Below, in pieces: positions 8,903 to 19,295 of a stretch of DNA of 64,000 nucleotides (position 1 is its first letter; each line of letters begins with the position of its first letter). The notes beneath the pieces are model-generated. The model did no database searches and had not been told where the DNA came from. It was given only the letters and a program-made list of their open reading frames with translations. The translations under genes and the position numbers were made by a program. Source of the DNA: an uncultured Algimonas sp. GTDB lineage: Bacteria > Pseudomonadota > Alphaproteobacteria > Caulobacterales > Maricaulaceae. The stretch covers positions 1 to 64,000 of the forward strand of contig CALDUL010000024.1 in the NCBI GenBank assembly GCA_937923575.1. The letters are read 5' to 3'.

Positions 8903-11900
8903 GTGGAGCCTTCGCCCTGAATGTCCCACAACTCCAACTCATCATCGACCGAGGAGCGAACCTCATCCTTTGCGACGAGCCTGTCGATGGCGGCGATGTC
9001 TTCCAGATTGGTCTGCCGGACATCTTCGTAATAGTCGTTGAGCAGCAAGTGCCGCTTCTGACGCACCTCCGGGTCCTCGGGCGTACGGTAGATGGACGTG
9101 ACCTTGGGTGTGTAGACGAAGTCGCCCGCGCGCGAATACCGCGCCCAGAGGTTCCAGTCTTCCAGCTGCCAGAAATCCGGGTTGAAGCCACCAAAGCGCG
9201 TGAACAGATCGCGGCGGAAAATGATCGACTGGATAGGGATGAAGTTCTCGGTCAGCAGGCGCTCACGGTCATAGGGCCGGTTGTGCACGGCCGGCAATTC
9301 AAACCGCGTGATCTGCTGCTCCCCGTCTTCCTGTGCATGACTGTAGGCGTCCCAGGCGAGGGCGTAGGACGCGACGGCGTCGGGATTGATGTCGAGCGCG
9401 CGCACCAGCGTCTCGATATGATCGGCAAACAGCAGATCGTCATTGTCGAGCCAGCAGATGTACTCGCCGCGCGCCTTGGACGCGCCGTAATTGCCGCATT
9501 CGGAGCGGCCCCTGCCGGGAGACTTGAAGTAGCGGATGCGGTCGCGGCCATAGACCTCGGCCGTGCGCTCGACGATGTCGCGCCCGTCATCCGTTTTATC
9601 CTCGACGATGATGTGCTCGATATTGGGATAGGTCTGATTGAGAACGCAGGCCATCGCATTGCGCAAATGGATGTCCGACGGGCCATGGGTGCGCGTCACA
9701 ATGCTGATCAGTGGCAGGCGGCGATGCTCGGCCTTGCGGAAGGGCGGCCGCACCACATCCCCGCCAGGGCGGCCAATATCGTAGTCGAATTCGTTGAACG
9801 GAAAGGCGGCGCCGTACTTTTCGCGCTGCGCCTGGGGCACGCGGTTGCGCCAGAAATGCTTGCGGTTTTCGCGGACGATCTCGTTCACCTTGGCGAAGGC
9901 CGCGACGCGGACCGGATCGACCTCTCGGCGGTGGACCGATTTCAGCAGTGCCTCGCCCGCGCCGATGTCGCGCAACTCGCCGTAGCGGTAACGCATCAGC
10001 ACATTGGCAGCCGTCGAGCCGGAAAGCTGGTTGGGTCGCTTGGACAGATCTTCCAAATCGACATGATGGATAATCGCTGCGCGCGGGACATAGCGCAAGC
10101 GGTAGCCCTTGGACAGGAACCGATAGGACAGCTCCACATCTTCACCATACATGAAGATCGTCTTGTCATAACCGCCGACGTCCAAATAGGCGGAGCGCCG
10201 CAGCAACACGCAGGCATGCGCGTTCCAGTTCGTCAGCAAGGTGACAGGGTCATAATATTTCGGGTGCTCGTAGGGGGCCTGGCGAAATTCCCAGCACGCA
10301 ATATCCGGATCGTCCGCGACCGCGACCCGCACGGCCTCGCGCAGGGACGAGCGGTAGAACTCGATATCGACATTGGTCACTAGAACGAAATCGTCCTCGC
10401 TATCACGGATCGCCCAGTCATTGCCGGTGCCGTAACCCAGATTGGGCCGCTGCGAGAGCTTGAGGTTCCGGTAGCGATAGGCGTTCTTGGCGATAAAAGA
10501 CTCGATCCCCGTGATCGTGCCGTCGCTGGAGCCGTTGTCGACGAAGTGGACGCTGATCTTGTTCATCGGGTAGTCGAGGCTTTCCAGCGACACGAAGAAG
10601 TTCCACAGCCAGCCCTCGGAATTCCACGTCACGGCACTGATAGTGACATTGGGCAATTCTTTGTCGCGCAGGCGAGGCCCCAAGGTTGAGCGCATGAAGC
10701 CGCTTTCCAGCACCGTTGGCGCGGAAGCGGACAACTTACGCCTGGCCTCCAGAACGGAGGGAGAGCGCGAGCTTTCCAGATTGGCCTGGATATCCTCATT
10801 GCGCGCGATCTCGCGGAAATCCTTGCCGCCCACCAGGGCGAACATGACCCGTGATCGGTTGCGCCAGAGGTTGATGATGCGTCGCAGGGGCCGCGTCATG
10901 CGCCATGATGTGGAGTCCCGCAAGGCGTTGAGCTGAAGCTCGCGCGACTTGGAATGCTTGGCCTCGAAATCCAGCGTCCGTGTCAATTCCGCAAGCCGAT
11001 CGGCGTCCCGCTTGCTGCGCTCGGCATCGGCCAGCTGCCTGGCCCGGGCAGCCTTGCGTACGGCGCGAAGCCGGTCTTCCAGCGCATCCGCGCGAGACGC
11101 TTGCTCAGCGACTTCCCGGTGCAGCGAGACCATGCCCTCGGACAGGGACTGGACGGAGGCACGCTGCGTGGACAGTTCCGCCGCGGTCTCGCTGGCTTCA
11201 ACCTGAGTGGTCTTCAGCTTGCGGTCGAGGCGGCGCGCCTTGCGTGTTTTCGACTGCAGATCGGCGGACAATTTTTCATGCGCCGCCGTCGCTGCGGCGA
11301 GCGTCTCACCGAGCGACGCGATCTTCGCTTCGCGGGCGGCCAGCGTTTTTATCTGTGCCTCCAGCGTTTTGTCGCGCGCTGCGATGACTGCGTCGCGTTT
11401 AGACAGCGTGGCCTCGAAACGTTCCGTGTCTTGCGCCAGCCGGGCCTCGCTCTGGGCGCGGACCCCTTCTATTTCGCGGCTCAGCGCTTCGCCAGCTTGC
11501 ACCTGCTGCGCCAAGGCAGCCTTTGCCTGCCGGGCGGCCGCCTCCTTCTCATCGCGCGCCGCCTTTACCTGCTCGATGGCCGTCTTTGCCTGCTCGATGA
11601 CCGTCTCGCTCTGCCCCCGCGCCACACGCGCGAATGCGGCGTCCTGTTCTCGGGCCGCGCGAAGGGTTTCGATGTCGCGCGTCAGCCCGACGATGGTCTC
11701 GTCGTGCTGGCGAATGGTTTCGGCAAGCTCGGCCCCAAGCCGTTGCTGCAGGTTCTCATAGTCGTCGCTGAGTTCGGACCGAACGGCGTTCAGGACATCT
11801 GTTGCGTCGCGGAAACTCGTGTCGATCCGGCGCAAATCGGTCAGGGTGTCGCGTGTCGGAGGTTGCGGCGCATCGGAGCGGATCAGTTCGTAACTACGCC

Positions 11901-12615
11901 CAACCCAATCCCTGAGCTCGTCATGGTCGGTCCAATCCGGCTCTACATGGTGCCGCAAATCGGGGTTCAGAAAGCCTTCGGCATCGGTTTCGAAACGCTC
12001 GCCCGGATTGGCCAGTCCGAAATAGGCAAACATCTCGCGCACCACCTGCGTCCCCCGCGCCATCAATTGCGCATATTCGATGATGAAATGCGGGCGGGAA
12101 TATGTGCTGAGCTCGATGTCGATGACATGGCGGAGCCATTGCAGCGCACCGACATTGAGCGGAATTCCGTTTCTCGTCTTCAGGGATTGCGCCACTTCCA
12201 GCGGATTGCGCAAGGCGTGAACGACGTGCACGTTGAACCCAAGCTCCTCTAGGGACTCGATTGTAAGTCTGGCGAAACGCGCCGTGCGCGGCTCCTTGAT
12301 GACGATCAGGGGCTGGTCGTCGAAATCATCTGCAATGATCTCCGCGATCTGCTCGCCATACCATTGTGCATCCGCCTCGCCGTATTTGACGGGCGACATT
12401 GCATCCCAACTCTGTCCGAGCCGCGCCAGGAAGGCATCGTGCATGTTGGCCAGGCGCTGCGATTCCCAGTGGCCTGCCGTATTGCCCTCGCCTGCCTGGA
12501 TCAACTCCTTGGGTAGCGCCGCACCGGCATGCGATATCATCCGCGTCACCGCTGATGTGCCGCTCCGATGCATGCCAAGCACGATGATGCAGTTTCTCGG
12601 ATCAGTGGCGTCCAA
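8899..12615 (-). CDS. sulfotransferase-like / coiled-coil / tandem GT2 glycosyltransferase fusion
   Basis: N-terminal IVLGMHRSGTSAVTRM; long Ala/Glu/Lys/Gln coiled coil; VTISAVTWNSEG...VDNGSSDGT and LISIVTRTHGP...WLDNDDLLF, two GT2 domains. Confidence 0.88.
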   Translation of the reverse strand: MDATDPRNCIIVLGMHRSGTSAVTRMISHAGAALPKELIQAGEGNTAGHWESQRLANMHDAFLARLGQSWDAMSPVKYGEADAQWYGEQIAEIIADDFDDQPLIVIKEPRTARFARLTIESLEELGFNVHVVHALRNPLEVAQSLKTRNGIPLNVGALQWLRHVIDIELSTYSRPHFIIEYAQLMARGTQVVREMFAYFGLANPGERFETDAEGFLNPDLRHHVEPDWTDHDELRDWVGRSYELIRSDAPQPPTRDTLTDLRRIDTSFRDATDVLNAVRSELSDDYENLQQRLGAELAETIRQHDETIVGLTRDIETLRAAREQDAAFARVARGQSETVIEQAKTAIEQVKAARDEKEAAARQAKAALAQQVQAGEALSREIEGVRAQSEARLAQDTERFEATLSKRDAVIAARDKTLEAQIKTLAAREAKIASLGETLAAATAAHEKLSADLQSKTRKARRLDRKLKTTQVEASETAAELSTQRASVQSLSEGMVSLHREVAEQASRADALEDRLRAVRKAARARQLADAERSKRDADRLAELTRTLDFEAKHSKSRELQLNALRDSTSWRMTRPLRRIINLWRNRSRVMFALVGGKDFREIARNEDIQANLESSRSPSVLEARRKLSASAPTVLESGFMRSTLGPRLRDKELPNVTISAVTWNSEGWLWNFFVSLESLDYPMNKISVHFVDNGSSDGTITGIESFIAKNAYRYRNLKLSQRPNLGYGTGNDWAIRDSEDDFVLVTNVDIEFYRSSLREAVRVAVADDPDIACWEFRQAPYEHPKYYDPVTLLTNWNAHACVLLRRSAYLDVGGYDKTIFMYGEDVELSYRFLSKGYRLRYVPRAAIIHHVDLEDLSKRPNQLSGSTAANVLMRYRYGELRDIGAGEALLKSVHRREVDPVRVAAFAKVNEIVRENRKHFWRNRVPQAQREKYGAAFPFNEFDYDIGRPGGDVVRPPFRKAEHRRLPLISIVTRTHGPSDIHLRNAMACVLNQTYPNIEHIIVEDKTDDGRDIVERTAEVYGRDRIRYFKSPGRGRSECGNYGASKARGEYICWLDNDDLLFADHIETLVRALDINPDAVASYALAWDAYSHAQEDGEQQITRFELPAVHNRPYDRERLLTENFIPIQSIIFRRDLFTRFGGFNPDFWQLEDWNLWARYSRAGDFVYTPKVTSIYRTPEDPEVRQKRHLLLNDYYEDVRQTNLEDIAAIDRLVAKDEVRSSVDDELELWDIQGEGST

Positions 12616-12801
12616 TGGATCAATCTCGTTGTGTTAATCGGCGCCAGGCGGGTTCGCAATGTCCAGACCTGCGTCCTGCGCCCCGCAGAACTCGCGTCTA
12701 ATACCGACTCGCTGCGCGCCCATCAACACTTAACCTCTTCCAAGGCGCAGACGACGGGGTGCGACGCTTCCAACGCGAATTCTTGGAAGGCGACGCGTAT
12801 C

Positions 12802-13356
12802 TTAAAAAGGCGTTGTCCATTCACTGAATTGCGGGGCTGTCGTATCTTTGGCGCTCAGCACCGCATCATCGTCCGCAATGCCCCAGTCCAAACCGAGCTC
12901 TGGGCTGTTCCATAAGACGTTTCCATCACATTCAGCGGAGTAGTAGTTCGTCACCTTATAGGCGACGAGAGTATCGGGTTGTTGAGTCGCGAAGCCGTGA
13001 AGGAAGCCGGCCGGCACAAAGAGCTGATGGTGGTTTTCGTCGTTCAGCTCGACGCGCAGATGCTGCCCGAAAGTCGGAGAGCCGGAACGGACATCGACGA
13101 TGATGTCCACGATCGAACCGACCAGGCAACGCACCAGCTTTCCCTGTGCGAAGGGTGGCGACTGGTAGTGAAGCCCGCGAACCGTGCCCGCCTGTGCGGA
13201 GAAAGATTGATTGTCCTGAACGAAGGACACCTCGCGGCCCGCCGCCTCATTGAAGGCGCTCTCGCGGAAGCTCTCATAGAAATACCCCCGGTCATCGCCG
13301 AATAGTCTCGGCTCTACCAGCAGGGGTCCAACCATGTCGAAGGTCGTGATTTTCAT
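12802..13356 (-). CDS. rmlC: dTDP-4-dehydrorhamnose 3,5-epimerase
   Basis: PRLFGDDRGYFYESF, VQDNQSFSAQAGTVRGLHYQ, FVPAGFLHGFATQQ. Confidence 0.95.
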   Translation of the reverse strand: MKITTFDMVGPLLVEPRLFGDDRGYFYESFRESAFNEAAGREVSFVQDNQSFSAQAGTVRGLHYQSPPFAQGKLVRCLVGSIVDIIVDVRSGSPTFGQHLRVELNDENHHQLFVPAGFLHGFATQQPDTLVAYKVTNYYSAECDGNVLWNSPELGLDWGIADDDAVLSAKDTTAPQFSEWTTPF

Positions 13357-13419
13357 GGCAAGCTCCTATAGGACAAGACGCGGCCCCTTAGCGCCGAGAT
13401 GATTTGGAAGATATAGCCT

Positions 13420-14094
13420 GTGTCCCCTTTTGCCAAAACGCTCGCGCTTTGCGCGGCATTCGCGCTCACGGCGTGCCAACCGCCTGATACCCAAACTATG
13501 GTCGACACTCCGAGCGGCACGGATGCGATCGAAGGTCGTGCGCATTTCATCGATGGCTACTCCGCTCGCGGAGACACGCCCGGCACGGTGCGGGTCGTGA
13601 TCGAGATACCGACGGGTACCACGCAGAAATGGGAAGTGGACAAGGCGGACGGACTCTTGCGTTGGGAAATACGCGACGGCCGGCCGCGCTTGATCGACTA
13701 TCTCGGCTATCCCGGAAACTATGGCATGGTGCCGCGTACGCTGCTGGCATCAGACGATGGCGGCGACGGCGATCCGCTCGACGTGCTCGTGCTCGGCCCT
13801 CCTATGGAACGCGGCGCCGTGGTCGAAGCGCGCATCATCGGCGTGCTCAATCTGCTCGACGGCGGGGAACAGGACGACAAACTCGTGGCCGTGATGGACG
13901 ATACGGCCTTCGCGCAAGTCACGACGATTGCAGAGCTGCGCCGGAGTCATCCAGGCGTGACCGACATCGTGGAAACCTGGTTCACCAGCTACAAGGGACC
14001 TGGGGAGATGACATCGTCGGGTTACGGCGAAGCGGCGGCCGCCGACGTCATACTTACCCGCGCCGTAAACACCTATGCCAGCAAGGCCGATTAG
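13420..14094 (+). CDS. family I inorganic pyrophosphatase with lipoprotein-type signal
   Basis: GTG start; lipobox-like FALTAC; EIPTGTTQKWEVDK and DGDPLDVLVLG PPase motifs. Confidence 0.85.
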   Translation: MSPFAKTLALCAAFALTACQPPDTQTMVDTPSGTDAIEGRAHFIDGYSARGDTPGTVRVVIEIPTGTTQKWEVDKADGLLRWEIRDGRPRLIDYLGYPGNYGMVPRTLLASDDGGDGDPLDVLVLGPPMERGAVVEARIIGVLNLLDGGEQDDKLVAVMDDTAFAQVTTIAELRRSHPGVTDIVETWFTSYKGPGEMTSSGYGEAAAADVILTRAVNTYASKAD

Positions 14095-14124
14095 TTCGGC
14101 CTCCGGGCTGGTCCTTGGGCGGCG

Positions 14125-15006
14125 CTAGTCAGCTCTCAAAGCTTTGTTCAGGGCGATGCGCCAATCACGCAGGGGATGGTCCATCACCGCCTCGAACCGC
14201 GATATATCCATGACGGAATAGGCCGGGCGCTTGGCCGGCGTGGGGTATTCGCTCGACGGTATGGCGGTGACGGCCACCGCCTTCCCTGCCGCGTCGAAGA
14301 TGGCCGTCGCGAACTGCGCCCAGCTGATCGGATCGCCCGAATTGCTGACATGATATATCCCCGCCAGCGACGGGTCCTGCGCCAGCCGGTCCAAGGCAGC
14401 TAGAGCTGCCGCAGCGAGATCGTCCGTATGGGTCGGGCGACCGATCTGGTCCCCGACGACGGAAAGCGCATCGCGCGTTTCAGCCAGCCGCAGCATGGTC
14501 GTGACAAAATTCTTGTTCGACGTGTCGTAGACCCACGAGGTCCGAAGGATCGCGGCGACCGCACCCGCCGCGAGAATTGCCGTCTCGCCGTCGCGCTTTG
14601 ACACGCCATAGGCATTGAGCGGGTCGGTCGCCTGATCCGGCGTGTAGGGCGCGGTCGCATCCCCCTTGAAGACATAGTCCGTCGAAATATGCACAAGCGG
14701 CAAGCCTCGCGCAGCGCAGGCCCGCGCGATCACGCCGGGCGCATGCGCATTGACGCGCATGGCCGTTTCAAGATCGTCTTCGGCCGCATCGACGGCCGTG
14801 TAGGCAGCCGCGTTGATGACACCGTCAACACCGCCGTCTTCGTTCAAGATCCCGGCGAGCTGCATCTCCAGCGCATCCGAGGCCAGATCCAGCTGTTCGC
14901 GCCAGACTCCGACAGCGTTCGGGCGGGCGCGCATCAGGGCTTGGCCAAGTTGCCCGCGAGAGCCGATGATGAGGGGGCGAAGGGCGGAAGGAGGCATAGC
15001 GGTCAT
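14125..15006 (-). CDS. rmlD: dTDP-4-dehydrorhamnose reductase
   Basis: GSRGQLGQAL, VINAAAYTAVDAAE, HISTDYVFKGD, YGVSKRDGE; likely ATG at 15006. Confidence 0.93.
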   Translation of the reverse strand: MTAMPPSALRPLIIGSRGQLGQALMRARPNAVGVWREQLDLASDALEMQLAGILNEDGGVDGVINAAAYTAVDAAEDDLETAMRVNAHAPGVIARACAARGLPLVHISTDYVFKGDATAPYTPDQATDPLNAYGVSKRDGETAILAAGAVAAILRTSWVYDTSNKNFVTTMLRLAETRDALSVVGDQIGRPTHTDDLAAAALAALDRLAQDPSLAGIYHVSNSGDPISWAQFATAIFDAAGKAVAVTAIPSSEYPTPAKRPAYSVMDISRFEAVMDHPLRDWRIALNKALRAD

Positions 15007-15153
15007 AGCGGCGTCCTGCCCCATCGGAGCCGAACAATCCACGGCTACGCGTTTCAAATCGTCCACATCCACGCGGTTTTCGTCAGACCGATCCACCCTT
15101 TGGAGACCCGTCCATAGGGTTCAATCCTTCGCAATCAACGACAAGAACTCTCC

Positions 15154-16671
15154 ATGACACAACCGACGCCCCCGCCCGCTGCTCCCTCTCGCCCCGTCGC
15201 ATTGGTGACGGAAGGCGGAAGCCTTCAACCAATCATCCACGGAGGCCCGCACACGACGCGGCTGGGCCTGCCCCAGCTCCAGCCTGCCCAGGCGCGCAAA
15301 TCGCAAACCGTCAATGAGGCGCTGGCGGGTCTGGACAGCGTCGTGCAGCTCACCTTCGCGCAAAGCGGCGTGAGCACGCTTTCCAGCGACCCGGAACCCG
15401 CCCCCGGCGAAGCCCGAACGCTGGGCTTACAGCCCGACGCGCCGCTGCAGGATTTTGCACACGCCATCGCCTGCTGGAATGCGGACGCGCGGAGCTGGTC
15501 CCTCACCCGGCCCGCCTCCGGCTGGCGGGCCTATGACATGCAGGGCGGCGGGCTCGTGGTTTTCGACGGCGCGGGCTGGACACCGGTCGGAGGCCAACCC
15601 ATCGGCCTTGAGCGCTTGTCCATTGGGCAGGGATCAGACCCTGTCGACGACGGCAATGCGCTAAGCGTTTCCGGCACGTCGACCCTGCTGAGTGCACCGA
15701 CCGATAAGGCAGAGGGCGCGTCGCACCGGCTATCGATTAATTCCAGCGGCACGGACCAAACCGCGTCCATCGTTTTTCAATCGGACTTTACGGGTCGGGC
15801 AGAAATCGGCCTCACGGGGTCGGACGCTCTGACCTTCAAGGTCAGTGACGGGACGCAATGGCGGACGGCACTGACCCTCGATGCCGCGAGCGGCGCAGTG
15901 GACATGCCGCTGACACCCAAACGCGAAGTCCTGACATCCGCGCGCCAATATTTCGTGGCAGAGGGCGGTCATGACGCCAATGACGGGCTGAGTGCAGACG
16001 CACCCAAGCGCACCATCCAGTCGGCCGTCGATCAGGCACTGCGTGTCGATGCCGCCGGATACACCGTCAGCATTCTCGTTTCCGTCGGCACCTATGCGCG
16101 TGTGCGCATCGGGCGACCCATGTTCGATGGCGGCAAGCTGGTCCTCGTCGGCGACACGTCCAACCCATCCGCGGTCAGGATCGAGGGCGGCAGTTCGCCC
16201 GCCATGCTGGTGGATGCCGTCGGCGCGCGCGTACAGATTTCCGGCATGAGCTTGGGCGGCATCGTCGGGCTATGGGCACGGAACGGCTCCGTGGTCAGCC
16301 TTGCCGACCACGTGGCCTTTGAAGCCTGCGCCTCGCGCCAGATCAGCGCGGACAACCGCGCCGTCATCGACGGTACCGGGACGTTCACCTTCGAAGGGGA
16401 CGGCGCCATGTGCCTGCTGGCCAGCACCTTCGCCCATATACAGATTGCCCACTCCAATGTGACGCTGACGGATACGCCCGCCTATTCCAACGCCTTCATC
16501 CACTGCGCGTCCATGGGGCAGGTCTCGTTCCAGGGAAACACGGTGAACGGCAGCGCGACGGGTCCGCGTTTTCGCTGCAGCGGCAACAGCCTCGTCAAGA
16601 CGGGCAACAATCCGGATGGCCTGCCCGGCCACGTCGCGGGTGCCGCGACATCGGGCGGCGTGATCACCTAG
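15154..16671 (+). CDS. DUF2793-domain protein with beta-helix-like C-terminus
   Basis: QARKSQTVNEALAGLDSVVQ and SGWRAYDMQGGGLVVFDGAGWTPV resemble DUF2793; C-terminal half has beta-helix-type repeats. Confidence 0.75.
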   Translation: MTQPTPPPAAPSRPVALVTEGGSLQPIIHGGPHTTRLGLPQLQPAQARKSQTVNEALAGLDSVVQLTFAQSGVSTLSSDPEPAPGEARTLGLQPDAPLQDFAHAIACWNADARSWSLTRPASGWRAYDMQGGGLVVFDGAGWTPVGGQPIGLERLSIGQGSDPVDDGNALSVSGTSTLLSAPTDKAEGASHRLSINSSGTDQTASIVFQSDFTGRAEIGLTGSDALTFKVSDGTQWRTALTLDAASGAVDMPLTPKREVLTSARQYFVAEGGHDANDGLSADAPKRTIQSAVDQALRVDAAGYTVSILVSVGTYARVRIGRPMFDGGKLVLVGDTSNPSAVRIEGGSSPAMLVDAVGARVQISGMSLGGIVGLWARNGSVVSLADHVAFEACASRQISADNRAVIDGTGTFTFEGDGAMCLLASTFAHIQIAHSNVTLTDTPAYSNAFIHCASMGQVSFQGNTVNGSATGPRFRCSGNSLVKTGNNPDGLPGHVAGAATSGGVIT

Positions 16672-17552
16672 GCCTTGCGTCGGCGCTCCAGCAGCCGCAG
16701 CAGATATTTGCCGTATCCCGACTTGACCAAGGGCTCCGCGACGGCGCGCAATTGCGCGTCGTCGATCCAGCCCTTTTGCCAGGCGATCGCTTCAGGACAG
16801 CAGATGCGGCGACCTTGGCGCTGCTCCATGATGCCGACGAATTGCGACGCATTGAGCATGTCGGCGTGGGTACCCGTATCGAGCCACGCGGTGCCCTCGT
16901 CCAGCAGCTCGACCTTGAGCGCGTCGTGATCGAGATAGATCTGGTTCAGTGCGGTGATCTCCAATTCGCCGCGGGCGGACGGCGTGACCTGCTTGGCATA
17001 AGCCGACGCGTTCTGGTCGTAGAAATAGAGACCCGTCACAGCGTAGTTGGACGCGGGGTTTTCCGGTTTCTCCTCGATAGAAATGACCTTTTGGTTGTCG
17101 TCGAAACCGACCACGCCATAGGCCGATGGTTCCTTGACGTGATAGCCGAACACCACCGCGCCCTCTTCGACGGCGGCCGCCGAACGGATCGCGTCATCGA
17201 AGTCGTCGCCGAAAAACAGGTTGTCGCCCAGCACCAAGGCCGAGTGGTCGCCGTCGAGAAAGTCCTCCGCAATGATCAGCGCCTGCGCCAGCCCGTCCGG
17301 GCTCGGCTGGACCGCATATTGGATGTTCATGCCGATGCGCGACCCATCGCCGAGCAGATGCTTGAACTGCGGCTGGTCCTGCGGCGTCGTGATGATCAGC
17401 ACCTCGCGCATGCCCGCCTCCATGAGAACGGAAAGCGGATAGTAGATCATCGGCTTGTCGAAGATCGGCATGAGCTGCTTGGAGACCGAAATGGTCGCCG
17501 GGTGCAGCCGCGATCCCGTGCCGCCCGCGAGTATGATGCCTTTGCGGTTCAT
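16668..17552 (-). CDS. rmlA: glucose-1-phosphate thymidylyltransferase
   Basis: MNRKGIILAGGTGSRLHPATISVSKQLMPIFDKPMIYYPLSVLM. Confidence 0.97.
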   Translation of the reverse strand: MNRKGIILAGGTGSRLHPATISVSKQLMPIFDKPMIYYPLSVLMEAGMREVLIITTPQDQPQFKHLLGDGSRIGMNIQYAVQPSPDGLAQALIIAEDFLDGDHSALVLGDNLFFGDDFDDAIRSAAAVEEGAVVFGYHVKEPSAYGVVGFDDNQKVISIEEKPENPASNYAVTGLYFYDQNASAYAKQVTPSARGELEITALNQIYLDHDALKVELLDEGTAWLDTGTHADMLNASQFVGIMEQRQGRRICCPEAIAWQKGWIDDAQLRAVAEPLVKSGYGKYLLRLLERRRKA

Positions 17553-17624
17553 GGTCGTCGTCCTTTTGCGCTAGGGCCGTTCACCGAATGGCGTGACAGC
17601 CTGGCGGTCAATCAAGCTGGAGGT

Positions 17625-18668
17625 CTATTGACCCAGTCGCTGGCCAAATTGTCCGGTTTTGATCAGTGGCTGCCACCAATCGCGATTGTCGAGATACCAG
17701 TCGATCGTCTTCTCGAAGCCCTCGTTCCAGGAGATCTTCGGCGACCAGTCGAGCTCGTCGCGGATGCGTTCGGGGTTGATGGCATAGCGCACATCGTGGC
17801 CGGGCCGATCAGACACGAAGGTGATCAACGAGGCGTGGTCCGTTCGCTCGATATCGTCGCGCTTGTCCATGAGTTCGCAGATCGTGCGGACCAGCTCGAT
17901 GTTGGTGCGCTCATTATTGCCGCCGACATTGTAGGTGCGGCCGAGTGCGCCCTTGTCGAGCACCGTCAGCAGGGCATCGGCGTGATCATCGACATAGAGC
18001 CAGTCGCGCACATTCTCGCCCGTGCCGTAAACGGGAATGTCGTCGCCATGCAGCGCCTTGAGGATGACGACCGGAATAAGCTTTTCCGGAAACTGATAGG
18101 GCCCGTAATTGTTCGAGCAATTGGTCACCACGACAGGCAGGCCAAAGGTGCGGTGCCAGGCGCGGACCAGATGATCAGATGCCGCCTTGGACGCGCTGTA
18201 GGGAGAGGACGGATCGTAGGGCGTGTCCTCGGTGAAGGCGGGGTCGTCCATTTCCAGGTCGCCATAGACCTCGTCCGTGGACACGTGGTGGAACCGGAAG
18301 GCTTCGCGCGCAGCGCCGCTCAGGCCATCCCAATGGGCGCGCGCCGCCTGCAGCATGTTGAACGTGCCCATCACATTGGTTTCGACAAAGGCGCCCGGCC
18401 CGTCGATGGACCGGTCGACATGACTCTCGGCCGCCAGATGCATGACGGCGTCAGGCTTGTGGGTCTCGAACACGCGCGTCACCGCATCCGCATCGCGGAT
18501 ATCGACATGTTCGAACGCGTAGTTCGGTCCCTCGATCATAGCGACGCTGGACGGGTTCGCGGCATAGGTCAGGCTGTCGATATTGACGACGGAGTGACCC
18601 CGATCCACGGCCATGCGGCAGACAGCCGAGCCGATGAATCCGCATCCGCCTGTGATGAGGAGTTTCAT
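17625..18668 (-). CDS. rmlB: dTDP-glucose 4,6-dehydratase
   Basis: [47 protein letters not shown]. Confidence 0.97.
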   Translation of the reverse strand: MKLLITGGCGFIGSAVCRMAVDRGHSVVNIDSLTYAANPSSVAMIEGPNYAFEHVDIRDADAVTRVFETHKPDAVMHLAAESHVDRSIDGPGAFVETNVMGTFNMLQAARAHWDGLSGAAREAFRFHHVSTDEVYGDLEMDDPAFTEDTPYDPSSPYSASKAASDHLVRAWHRTFGLPVVVTNCSNNYGPYQFPEKLIPVVILKALHGDDIPVYGTGENVRDWLYVDDHADALLTVLDKGALGRTYNVGGNNERTNIELVRTICELMDKRDDIERTDHASLITFVSDRPGHDVRYAINPERIRDELDWSPKISWNEGFEKTIDWYLDNRDWWQPLIKTGQFGQRLGQ

Positions 18669-19069
18669 AATATACCGATTGTTGTTCTAATTTTGCGCCC
18701 CGCCCCAAGCGACCTCACTCGGTGCACTCTCTTGTTCAAATAGATCACTAGGAAACACCGTTCAACCCGAAAAGGGAGAATGACCGCCGCGTCACAACTG
18801 AGCCTGCTCCCATCCGCCTTGACACCACATAGCAATGGCCGGGTATCTCCTACATGAACAACGTTGGTTCTATGCTGGGGCGGGTCACTCTCCCGTTATA
18901 AGGCCTCTAATACGCCTCCACGGCGGCCATCGACGCCTATTCCGATAGTCAAAGACTGGAGCTGCGCGGGTTCAATATCGATGTGGCTCAGGTCGAACCA
19001 GCGATCACACATCGGACTTTGACCAAGGGCGGATCAACACGGGTGGCGCGCTCGCCCAGCTCATCACAC

Positions 19070-19140
19070 CCCCTCAAAAATGCCGATTGGCTAGGCGAGA
19101 CCTGCTCCAGGACTGTAAAATTATTACCCGTTTTGAGGGG
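19070..19140. repeat. 10-bp perfect inverted repeat, CCCCTCAAAA ... TTTTGAGGGG
   Basis: Arms at 19070-19079 and 19131-19140 separated by 51 bp in a non-coding gap. Confidence 0.7.
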
Positions 19141-19295
19141 CATCTGATCCGCCAGTCACTGTTGTGACGGGACGGAACGAGAGCTCCAATTTTCGGCCTT
19201 TAACGGAGCAGCCAACGATCGATATTAGAGCGAAATCACGTCCGGGCGGTTCAGGTCATTACCAAAGAACGCGCAATTTTTTCGATATCAGAGCT

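Noticed and set aside
10938-11760. Repetitive Ala/Glu/Lys/Gln-coding stretch as a DNA repeat
   Set aside because: Explained by coiled-coil coding sequence; no exact tandem DNA repeat noticed.
9049-12252. 444-aa and 432-aa plus-strand ORFs
   Set aside because: Opposite the sulfotransferase/GT2 fusion gene whose domains are clear.
15154-16671. Prophage or gene-transfer-agent region around the DUF2793 protein
   Set aside because: No capsid, terminase, portal, integrase or lysis gene nearby; flanking genes are rml biosynthesis.
16410-18743. 777-aa plus-strand ORF
   Set aside because: Antisense to rmlA and rmlB, which are clear; long open frames are common opposite GC-rich genes and the translation matches no family.
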